DNA of 5,806 nt from Pseudomonadota bacterium (GTDB lineage: Bacteria > Myxococcota_A > Polyangia > Polyangiales > Polyangiaceae): NCBI GenBank assembly GCA_023398955.1, contig JAEWRL010000195.1:1-5806 (forward strand). Direction: 5' to 3'. Positions within the stretch are counted from its first letter, which is position 1. Each line of letters begins with the position of its first letter. Shown here one piece after another: positions 1 through 5,706 of the stretch. The translations under genes were made by a program, and so were the position numbers. The notes beneath the pieces are model-generated. The model was not told where the DNA came from and did not search any database. It saw only the letters and a list, made by a program, of their open reading frames with translations.

Positions 1-24
1 GGGGAAAGGGGGAGGTCTATCCAC

Positions 25-53
25 GGGGCCGATCAACCGACGATATTGGCCCC
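25..53. repeat. Inverted repeat, stem about 9 bp with 11-nt loop
   Basis: GGGGCC (25-30) pairs with GGCCCC (48-53), and the stem extends inward by one G-T and two A-T pairs; the loop is 34-44. It lies downstream of the last minus-strand gene. It lacks a T-run on the minus-strand exit side (GTGGATAGACC follows), so it is not a standard intrinsic terminator, though it might still help to end transcription. Confidence 0.35.
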
Positions 54-103
54 CCATGCGCTCGAAAACCCCAACTCCGCCCATCCAAACCTTTCATGGG
101 GGG
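50..103. repeat. Inverted repeat CCCCCCATG / CATGGGGGG
   Basis: Perfect 9-bp arms at 50-58 and 95-103 flank a 36-base loop. The left arm shares bases with the 25-53 hairpin, so the two folds exclude each other. No ORF in 1-129 looks coding. The role is unknown: a terminator, a mobile-element boundary or chance in G-rich sequence are all possible. Confidence 0.3.
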
Positions 104-129
104 GAGCGCGCGAAATCTAGGATGAACTC

Positions 130-363
130 TCAACGCGGTAGCATCTCTCGGTGCTGCTCCCACCGTGCCGCAAGCTCCATCGCGAGCAGCCGCATCTGAT
201 CCTCGAAGACTCGAGACATCTCTTCGAAGGTTGGCCAGAGTATGTCCGTGACGAGCTTTTCCGGAGCGCTGATGCACACCGTCGATGAGCGTGTGGGCGG
301 GCGTCGATAGACCTCGGGTCCGAAGCGCTTGCAGACGACGGTGAACAGGTATTGCGCCGTCAC
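130..363 (-). CDS. Small hypothetical protein, possibly missing its true start
   Basis: 77 aa from GTG 363 to TGA 132-130; not recognised. The N-terminal part (QYLFTVVCKRFG) looks like a beta strand. From about residue 42 it is probably helical and amphipathic (WPTFEEMSRVFEDQMRLLAM, then ELAARWEQH). There is no signal peptide. Codon use (C/G third positions) matches the genes upstream, which supports coding. The GTG has no ribosome site at a useful distance. The frame is open upstream back to the stop of the lipoprotein (489-487) and reads plausibly just before the GTG (DKEYRLTIDS), so the true protein may start earlier. An AAGGAG at 390-385 lies 6 nt before an in-frame CTG (378), a rare start type. 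It could be a third small gene of the array, a gene remnant, or another frameshifted gene. Confidence 0.45.
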   Translation of the reverse strand: MTAQYLFTVVCKRFGPEVYRRPPTRSSTVCISAPEKLVTDILWPTFEEMSRVFEDQMRLLAMELAARWEQHREMLPR

Positions 364-486
364 GCTATCGATCGTCAGGCGGTACTCCTTGTCCGGAGCC
401 CTTTCCCTCCACTGGCTCAGGAGGGCCTGAGTGGCCGGTGGCGAAAACGGTGGCGGAGCCTGAGCGGTTCTGACGCGCCGCTGGCG
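364..486 (-). other. Gap between small lipoprotein and small ORF, open in frame
   Basis: 123 bases between the stop of the lipoprotein and the GTG of the small ORF. No promoter or terminator is seen. On the minus strand the frame of the small ORF stays open through the whole gap, with a Pro-rich start (APPPFSPPATQ) and then QALLSQWRERAPDKEYRL, but no ATG, GTG or TTG. The right part may be coding sequence of the downstream gene. Confidence 0.3.
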
Positions 487-1011
487 TCAGGGCGGGTCCT
501 CAGCGACGCCGTCTCTCCAGTAGCTCGTTTGACGAGAAGCGAGGCTTCCCGAATAGTCCGTACTAAGAACGATGTCTTGCCAGTGGTCCTCGAGCGAGTC
601 GCCGCCCCAATCCTGGTCATCGCTCTTGAAGTCGCGGGGAGTACTCCAGGTCTCGCGGTAGAAGTAGCGAGTGTAGCTCCCCCAACGGGCAAGCTCGCTG
701 TTCGTCAGCGTCCGATCATCGAATGCATGGACGGCCGCGATGAGCTTTGCTGGGTCCGACGGGCAATTGGCGATGATGAACCTCTCGGACTTCGTGCACG
801 CCGGCCTCCCAAGGACGGGCGGCGGGTGGCAAACCTTCCGCGTGCGGTCAGGCACCAGAAAGAACTCTGGCGGCTCCTTCGAGCACCCGCTCAGCACCGC
901 GAGCAGCACAGCCACGAGGGGTGCTTTCCCGCACGGGCGGCCATGACGACGAGCAGGTGCCTCACCTTGCGTGGCGGAGTGTTCGCCGCCGTCGCGGTGC
1001 TCCGGCTTCAC
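487..1011 (-). CDS. Small lipoprotein, candidate immunity partner of the LysM-DUF3289 protein
   Basis: 174 aa from GTG 1011. A hydrophobic segment APLVAVLLAVLSGC ends in a lipobox with Cys43; Ser at +2 fits outer-membrane sorting. The mature part is about 130 residues with Cys at 61, 72 and 83, then an aromatic and acidic segment (ARWGSYTRYFYRETW, DDQDWGGDSLEDHW). I do not recognise a named family. The start was chosen for its GGGGAG site and because it lies 1 nt after the shifted DUF3289 stop; ATG 1041 would overlap that frame by 29 bases. The n-region is oddly long (28 residues). ATG 944, out of frame by one base, would give a textbook signal (MAARAGK-APLVAVLL) if one A were added to the AAA run at 925-927. 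The position after a likely periplasmic toxin suggests immunity, by context only. Confidence 0.7.
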   Translation of the reverse strand: MKPEHRDGGEHSATQGEAPARRHGRPCGKAPLVAVLLAVLSGCSKEPPEFFLVPDRTRKVCHPPPVLGRPACTKSERFIIANCPSDPAKLIAAVHAFDDRTLTNSELARWGSYTRYFYRETWSTPRDFKSDDQDWGGDSLEDHWQDIVLSTDYSGSLASRQTSYWRDGVAEDPP

Positions 1012-1012
1012 G

Positions 1013-1171
1013 CTAGCTCCCCACCGTTCCAGAGAAATCATAGTCGAGCACGATCTTGGTGACGAATGGGCGAAAGGCCATACGGTCCAGATGCTGAAGG
1101 ATGAACCAGGCGCGGAACCCGGCGAGCATGCCGAAGCGCTTCTCCACGTCGGGTTGGTCTAGGCCGAAATG
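1013..1171 (-). pseudogene. Out-of-frame C-terminal end of the DUF3289 domain
   Basis: This frame encodes 52 residues and has no start of its own. It begins HFGLDQPDVEKRFGMLAGF, continues through AWFILQH and PFVTKIVLDYDFSG, and stops at TAG 1015-1013. From memory, DUF3289 proteins end with this pattern (DHFGLD, then LAGFRAWF-LQH, then KPFIT), so this is the missing end of the preceding gene rather than a separate one. Joining it near 1171-1176 gives a product of about 420 aa and puts the stop one base before the next start codon (1011), the tight spacing seen elsewhere in the array. The break could be a real mutation, a sequencing or assembly indel, or less likely programmed frameshifting; no obvious slippery heptamer is seen in CTCACCCTCACCATTTC. 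Confidence 0.75.
1017..1022 (-). promoter_or_regulatory. Ribosome binding site GGGGAG for the small lipoprotein
   Basis: GGGGAG on the minus strand, 5 nt before GTG 1011, spanning the last codons of the shifted DUF3289 frame. It supports GTG 1011 over ATG 1041 as the start of the next gene. Confidence 0.45.
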
Positions 1172-2271
1172 GTGAGGGTGAGCCGAAACTTGCCCGTGTA
1201 CTGGGTTCCCTGCTGAGCGTACTCAATCAGATCGACGTCGTGGGCGTGCGTGTCGTTGATGGCGATAGTAAGCCCACCAAGGATATCAGCGGTCGTGTTG
1301 TACCGCGGGCGCCCGGCGAGCGTCATCTGGTTGAGCCTTATTCGATTGACCTCGCCGTTGTGCAGGTTGATAAGTCTCCTGAGCTTCCCACGAATATCCT
1401 GCTCAAAACGCCCTGTCGAGGCGTGGCTACGCACGGCAGTATCCAGATCGCCACTGCTGTACTCGGCGCCCGTGTTCGCCTCGAAGCTGTCGATCATTCG
1501 ATTGATGTTGTCCTCGAGTGCGCCCGTAGAGAACAGTTCCGTGGCCATCCTCCGAAACTGGGCGAAGAGCACGGAGGGGGCAACCGTCGCTAGATTGTAG
1601 CCCGCGTCGTCGAGCTGAAACATGACCCCGATATCTTCAATCTGCTGCTGGGTATAGTCTCCGAACAGCATGTCCCGCGCCGGAGTCGCGTCCTCATTCA
1701 GGAGCGGCCGACGGGTGGAGCGCACCAGCGGGATGGGCAGTGCCGCAGCGATGGGGTCGGCGGGGAGCGCGACGACATGGAAGTGGCCCGTGTTGAAGTC
1801 TCCAGCGTTCCCAGGCCATGAGCGAGGCGGCGAGGAGGTAAGATCTCGAATATCCGTGACCCGAACCACACCTTCCTCGATCTCCGGTTCCGCTAGATAG
1901 ATGCCCCCGGCCGCATCGGTGATGCGAAGCGGCAGCGGTCCTGTCGCGATGGCGAGGTCGACCTCCAGCCCAGGCAGCACTTGCGTCTGATCTCGCCCGT
2001 CCACGAACTGGAAGGCAATCTCAGCGGGCAATGGCTCCTTGGCAGCGAGCTGAATGCGGTGACTCGCACCCGGGCTGACCGGAACCTGCTTGGTCTCCCT
2101 GTCAGGGATGACGACCTCATCGCCCACCTGAATCAGATGCGGGTTTGGGCGGCGCTCCCTGAAGCTTGCATTCTCGGGCGCATCATAGATGGTCCGCCAC
2201 GCGCGAAAACCGTACTGCTCAGCAATGAGCGATAGATTTTCACCGGCCTGCACGACGTGGATGGTGGACAT
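1159..2271 (-). CDS. LysM protein with DUF3289 (YPO3983-like) domain, cut short by a frameshift
   Basis: 370 aa as read. Residues 4-56 are a LysM domain (HVVQAGENLSLIAEQYG, then NPHLIQVGDEVVIP), which binds GlcNAc-containing glycans and here would hold the protein to peptidoglycan or a secretion spike. Residues 70-145 are beta-rich, like the linker domains of T6SS-associated LysM proteins. From about 201 (MLFGDYTQQQIEDIG) to the end the sequence resembles the DUF3289/YPO3983 family, including the GLTIAINDTHAHDVDL stretch and YTGKFRLTL. DUF3289 has no established biochemical activity that I know of. The family should continue with a HFGLD-type segment, but this frame ends in TISA-stop. That segment is present in another frame (1171-1013), so the gene has a net one-base loss (mod 3) near 1171-1176. 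ATG 2271 directly abuts the upstream lipoprotein's TAG. A toxic role is inferred from order and from the lipoprotein that follows. Confidence 0.8.
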   Translation of the reverse strand: MSTIHVVQAGENLSLIAEQYGFRAWRTIYDAPENASFRERRPNPHLIQVGDEVVIPDRETKQVPVSPGASHRIQLAAKEPLPAEIAFQFVDGRDQTQVLPGLEVDLAIATGPLPLRITDAAGGIYLAEPEIEEGVVRVTDIRDLTSSPPRSWPGNAGDFNTGHFHVVALPADPIAAALPIPLVRSTRRPLLNEDATPARDMLFGDYTQQQIEDIGVMFQLDDAGYNLATVAPSVLFAQFRRMATELFSTGALEDNINRMIDSFEANTGAEYSSGDLDTAVRSHASTGRFEQDIRGKLRRLINLHNGEVNRIRLNQMTLAGRPRYNTTADILGGLTIAINDTHAHDVDLIEYAQQGTQYTGKFRLTLTISA

Positions 2272-3516
2272 CTACTCTGTCTTCTCCGCGAAGATGCGCT
2301 CCGGGACGCAATCAGGGCCCCGCTTGCCGGATCCGACGCGCACATAGCCTGCAACATCCCCGCAACACAGCAAGCTGCCGCTCACGCTCACCCCGCAGAG
2401 GAGCCCGCTCTGCGCTCGTACCGCCCTCAGACGACCGAAGGCCTCTGCGCGATGCAGCGCGGGCGAAGCCTCCCAGGACCGCTGCATCCATAGCGTGCCC
2501 CGCTCATCCAGTACCCCCGTCGCGCCAATATTGCAATATAGCTGCGACACCTTGAGGCCCGGCTTCAGGTCAGCGGGCTCGGTGAATCTGACGGGAAATG
2601 AGCCGTTCGGCTCTGGGGTTCGTGGGGCATCCCCCTCGACATCCCAGCACTTCACCTCTCCCGCGACTCGAGCACAGCCCATCGGGTAGTTGGTCGTCGT
2701 CGTGTGTGGCACACAGATGTCGTCCGCTCCTTCAATCCCAGGGACTACGCGTTGGCTAACGACGGGCTGCGCCATGTCGGGGGTCCAGCGCACATGGACG
2801 CATCGGACGCGGCCATTTTTGAGAAAGCACGTGCCTCCGCCTCCCACGAGCTTCTCGACCCCACTCTCGGCCACGGTAACAAACGGCGAGCGGTCGACGC
2901 CGATGGCTACACCGTACTTGTCAGTACGGACCACCTGCGTGAAGCAGTCGAGCTTTCCACCTGCACGCAGAAGGCAGCCGTTGGGAGCACCCGAGACGTC
3001 CAGCGCATCCGTTGCACCCGGTACCGGGTGGGGCTCGCGCCAATCCAACTCCAGACCACCCTCATAGTCCCAAACCTCTCCGACGGCTGCTACCTGACCG
3101 GACTTGTAGAGCCAGTATTCTAGCGGTGCGCCCGGCACGATGGCGAGCAGTTGCTCGTGTTCTCGAGCTCGTTCGAGCAGTACGCGCTGTCCGCGAAGGA
3201 CGGGGCGCCAATAGCGGCCTTGGTCATCGGCAAAGCCGATCCCGGGCACGGCGCGAGTGAGCACGGGCTGGTCAGCGCGCGGGGCCTCGGCCTTCGAGGG
3301 AGGGATCGAGCTTCGAGAGCCTGCATCGGTCCTGGTTGGGGTGCTGGCTACAGTATGCAATGCGGCGGGCCGCCCTCCTGGATCGTCGTGCAGGGTCTCT
3401 GCGCAACGGCAACCAGCGAGCGACAGTAGCGCGCCCACGGACAAGAGCGCCTTGGGCCGACGTCGGCTGCGCCACCAGCCATTCCGTGGTGTAGCGACGC
3501 GAAGCTGCCTAGACAT
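2272..3516 (-). CDS. Lipoprotein with RCC1-like Cys-pair repeats, candidate immunity protein
   Basis: 414 aa from ATG 3516. A basic n-region (RSRRR) and hydrophobic core (ALLSVGALLSLAG) lead to a lipobox LAGC with Cys36 as the lipidation site. Arg at +2 would fit outer-membrane sorting by E. coli rules. After a low-complexity spacer (about 40-85) come divergent repeats spaced 46-51 residues apart, anchored at C181, C230, C281, C328 and C374. Four have a second Cys 9-10 residues later (C191, C239, C290, C384), in the pattern C-x-L/R-x-x-G-x-x-x-C typical of RCC1-like propeller blades in Myxococcota surface lipoproteins; the fourth has lost its second Cys. The start overlaps the M15 stop by 8 nt. 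ATG 3525, three codons earlier, is an equally possible start, and neither has a strong ribosome site, so coupling to the peptidase gene is likely. Placement suggests periplasmic protection against the M15 enzyme. RCC1-like proteins are not a known immunity family, so this is a context argument only. Confidence 0.75.
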   Translation of the reverse strand: MSRQLRVATPRNGWWRSRRRPKALLSVGALLSLAGCRCAETLHDDPGGRPAALHTVASTPTRTDAGSRSSIPPSKAEAPRADQPVLTRAVPGIGFADDQGRYWRPVLRGQRVLLERAREHEQLLAIVPGAPLEYWLYKSGQVAAVGEVWDYEGGLELDWREPHPVPGATDALDVSGAPNGCLLRAGGKLDCFTQVVRTDKYGVAIGVDRSPFVTVAESGVEKLVGGGGTCFLKNGRVRCVHVRWTPDMAQPVVSQRVVPGIEGADDICVPHTTTTNYPMGCARVAGEVKCWDVEGDAPRTPEPNGSFPVRFTEPADLKPGLKVSQLYCNIGATGVLDERGTLWMQRSWEASPALHRAEAFGRLRAVRAQSGLLCGVSVSGSLLCCGDVAGYVRVGSGKRGPDCVPERIFAEKTE

Positions 3517-4732
3517 AGAAGACATTGTCCGGGTTTGGGTCGGGAGTAGTCGAGACGCTTGCATTGTGACCCCGATCGAAGTGCATGATGTCACCAGATG
3601 CTTGAGCCCCAAAGTCCATGGCGCCCCAGCGAGCCAAGTGGTTGCGGAGACAAACGACGATCTCCTTGCGAATGCTCAAGAAGCCGCGGCAAGGGTCTCG
3701 GGAAGCGTTGAGAACCAATCCAGAACCGTTGAACCCAGAACCTTTTGTGTCCACGAGCGACCCCGTGACCATCACGAGCCGCACGGCCCTGTAGTCTGCC
3801 TGGATCTGCTCGTGGAGAGCCGCGAGCTGAGAACTGCTGGTGGGCATGTTCGGGAAATAGATGCCAGAGTAGGCAGCGACCCGGCCCAGATACGAGCTGG
3901 GGCTTGGGCTAGTGCCCTCGCCATACTCACGGAGCATCCCAGAGCTCTCGGCTGGCATGTTGACGCTACCGAAGCGCAGGTAGGCCAGGTCGAAGTACGC
4001 TACCAAAGCTCCGTGCAACGCGGCGAACCGGTCATACGCCTGCGCAAGCGTCTCCCCTGCGTTCCCGCCGCGGAAGCACGAGATGTCGAGCGGCTGGGTG
4101 GGCAGGTAGCGGAGTGACCAGGCATGGTGATAAGCGTCGACCGCGAGGGGGCGCACGCCCTTGAGGGCGCGCGGCTCCGGAATCCCCTCGAGTTCGTCCT
4201 CGCTGATGAGCTTTGGATGCTCATGACCCAAGCCGCCGGGATACTTTTCTCCTCCGAAGGTCACTCCGGTTCTCGTTGCGATGTACGGATTGCGGCCTGC
4301 GTCGATGTCAATCGCCGAACCGCGGGCGTGCTGTCCCCCTCGGAATTGCCAGCCCAGCAGATCCCCCACGCCACACCAGTTCGTGAAGCTAGCTTCGTTG
4401 GGCTCCTCTGGGGGTTTTCTGCTCGCCACTTCAGCGGCATACGCCTTGAAAATGTCACGTTGCGCAGCCCGCAGCGCGTCCGCCATCTCTGCGCATACAC
4501 CTGCCCCCGAGTGCTGCGTTCCTTCGACGATTGGGCCCGTCGCGCTACCGCGGCGGCCCACGTAGTTCGAACCTCGGAAGCGCCTTCCAAGAAAGGTGAA
4601 GTCGTAGAGCTTTACCTTCTGGTAGGGTCCAGCCGTGGGCTGGTGCACGTGCACCTCGCATTCGGTCCGCTGTTCCCATTTGCTCAGGAAGTCTCCTGGT
4701 GCCGTCCCTGGACCGCTCGTTCCCGTTCCCAT
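3509..4732 (-). CDS. M15-family peptidoglycan peptidase with a long internal insert, candidate toxin
   Basis: 407 aa. Residues 134-143 (QHARGSAIDI) match the M15 (DD-carboxypeptidase/endopeptidase, VanX/CwlK-like) motif SxHxxGxAxD, with H135 and D142 as expected zinc ligands. Residues 380-386 (GDIMHFD) match the second motif, with D381 as the expected general acid/base and H384 as the third ligand. All key residues except the motif's first Ser (here Gln) are present, so it should be an active zinc peptidase cutting peptidoglycan peptides. About 240 residues separate the two motifs, far more than in ordinary M15 enzymes; the insert contains several aromatic and helical stretches (VAYFDLAYLRFG, RVAAYSGIYFP). 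There is no signal peptide, so it would need export by another machine. The place between a wall-binding adaptor and a lipoprotein suggests a T6SS effector; that part is inference. The next gene overlaps its 3' end. Confidence 0.8.
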   Translation of the reverse strand: MGTGTSGPGTAPGDFLSKWEQRTECEVHVHQPTAGPYQKVKLYDFTFLGRRFRGSNYVGRRGSATGPIVEGTQHSGAGVCAEMADALRAAQRDIFKAYAAEVASRKPPEEPNEASFTNWCGVGDLLGWQFRGGQHARGSAIDIDAGRNPYIATRTGVTFGGEKYPGGLGHEHPKLISEDELEGIPEPRALKGVRPLAVDAYHHAWSLRYLPTQPLDISCFRGGNAGETLAQAYDRFAALHGALVAYFDLAYLRFGSVNMPAESSGMLREYGEGTSPSPSSYLGRVAAYSGIYFPNMPTSSSQLAALHEQIQADYRAVRLVMVTGSLVDTKGSGFNGSGLVLNASRDPCRGFLSIRKEIVVCLRNHLARWGAMDFGAQASGDIMHFDRGHNASVSTTPDPNPDNVFYV

Positions 4733-4739
4733 CGTGGCT

Positions 4740-5513
4740 CTACTCCTGCTGAGCTTCTCCTGCTTCGCGCCATGCGCTCGCGTCTCGGTCGGGCAGGGTC
4801 AGCTCGAGGCGCGCTTCGGAAGGAAACAAGCCGACCGATGCCCTACCTTGGTCGTCTGTCACTCCCTCCGCCATGATCCCATCTCCCGAGACTATTGCGA
4901 AACGTTCCCGCTGAACCGGGTTCCCGTCAGCATCGACAACTTCGATCTCCACCGTTCGGCTGAGGTAGTCGTCCTGCTCGAAGTCATCCGGATCTGGCTC
5001 ACCCGTCGCGGGCACGGGTTCAGGCGGTGAGGGCGCGGCCGCTATACCACCATCATGTACGTCGACGAGGCTTGCGAACGTGGTCTCGCTGAGGGGATGG
5101 GTGGGAGCTATCCCGTAGTCACGCTCGAATAGAGCCCAATCCGTTGCGAGATGTCCGGTCGCGTAGCCCAAATTCGTCAAACGAATCCTAGCCTCGGATT
5201 CGCTTGGTGTGGTGACTCCTGCCTGGAACGTCAGCTCGTACTCTCGTCGGTAAAGGAAAGTGGTCTCTTCGCCGGCGATCAGACGGTCAGCGAGCGTGTC
5301 GGAATCGGGCGGATGCCAGGAGCTCACCTCGTGCCATGCCACCTCGCAGCGGGCCGTGCCAGGAGGAACCTTCCCAATCAGAAGTGCATCGCCGTCCGTT
5401 GTACCGTGCAACGATGTGGGACCATACCGCAGCTCGTACCGCGTGTTCGGAAGCCGCTGACGGAGAAAATCGTGCAAATAGATGCGGAACGTGATCCGCT
5501 TAGCCGTCGCCAT
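4740..5513 (-). CDS. Peptidoglycan-binding accessory protein with two beta modules, T6SS type
   Basis: 257 aa, with no signal peptide or membrane segment. Residues 5-60 form a beta-rich module (hydrophobic strand, LPNTRYEL, GTTDGDALL, VPPGTARCEV). Residues 106-154 resemble a PG_binding_1 domain: RLTNLGYATG, then WALFERDYGI and a terminal LVDVHDG. A Pro-rich linker spans about 158-176. Residues 186-241 repeat the first module's pattern (VVDADGNPVQRERF, GVTDDQGRASV, PSEARLEL). Proteins built as small beta domain plus PG-binding domain are common next to VgrG and T6SS effectors, where they are thought to serve as adaptors or carriers that touch the cell wall; that role is inferred here. ATG 5513 was chosen because family-like sequence starts there. 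The G-run just before it is a poor ribosome site, and the frame stays open upstream into the intron, so an earlier start is possible. The M15 peptidase gene follows after 7 nt. Confidence 0.8.
   Translation of the reverse strand: MATAKRITFRIYLHDFLRQRLPNTRYELRYGPTSLHGTTDGDALLIGKVPPGTARCEVAWHEVSSWHPPDSDTLADRLIAGEETTFLYRREYELTFQAGVTTPSESEARIRLTNLGYATGHLATDWALFERDYGIAPTHPLSETTFASLVDVHDGGIAAAPSPPEPVPATGEPDPDDFEQDDYLSRTVEIEVVDADGNPVQRERFAIVSGDGIMAEGVTDDQGRASVGLFPSEARLELTLPDRDASAWREAGEAQQE
4743..4747 (-). promoter_or_regulatory. Ribosome binding site AGGAG for the M15 gene
   Basis: AGGAG on the minus strand, 10 nt before ATG 4732. It lies inside the last codons of the upstream gene, whose TAG (4742-4740) sits between the site and the start. 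This supports ATG 4732 and translational coupling of the two genes. Confidence 0.5.
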
Positions 5514-5706
5514 CCCCCCCAAATGCCGTCTCTGATACACCCCCGGTAAATACAACTCACTCTGCTCGGGTGCCGTCTCTGCCAGCACCAGGTCCGGCTC
5601 TTCCCCTGCATCGAATGGGGTTGCCCCAACTCGCGCGTCCTCGCGAAGAGAGTGGCGGCGCGAGCACGACCGGTTGCGGCATTGTCGCTGCGGCCGCGCG
5701 GTCTTG

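Noticed and set aside
1..129. CRISPR array or tRNA in the left end
   Set aside because: There are no regularly spaced repeats and no cloverleaf; only two inverted repeats were found.
417..692. Minus-strand 91-aa ORF inside the small lipoprotein gene
   Set aside because: It is in an alternate frame of a lipoprotein gene with a clear lipobox and is rich in Arg/Thr/Ser; a shadow.
352..1062. Long plus-strand ORF (236 aa)
   Set aside because: It is antisense to the small lipoprotein, is Arg-rich without domain-like patterns, and has no ribosome site; a shadow of GC-rich coding sequence.
1159..1190. Programmed -1/+1 frameshift site in the DUF3289 gene
   Set aside because: No slippery heptamer or following stem-loop was evident; a plain indel or sequence error is simpler.
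1038..1226. Separate 62-aa minus-strand ORF near the DUF3289 end
   Set aside because: It lies in a third frame, is Arg/Pro-rich and non-family-like, and overlaps the convincing 1171-1013 continuation of DUF3289.
3440..3480. Tat-type signal (RSRRRPKALL) in the RCC1-like lipoprotein
   Set aside because: The S-R-R-x-F-L-K pattern is not met and the segment ends in a lipobox; an ordinary lipoprotein signal explains it.
3257..4117. Plus-strand ORF of 286 aa opposite the M15 gene
   Set aside because: The opposite strand has intact M15 catalytic motifs over the same region; the plus-strand product shows no recognisable pattern.
4124..4876. Plus-strand ORF of 250 aa
   Set aside because: It spans the junction of two convincing minus-strand genes and has composition typical of an antisense shadow.
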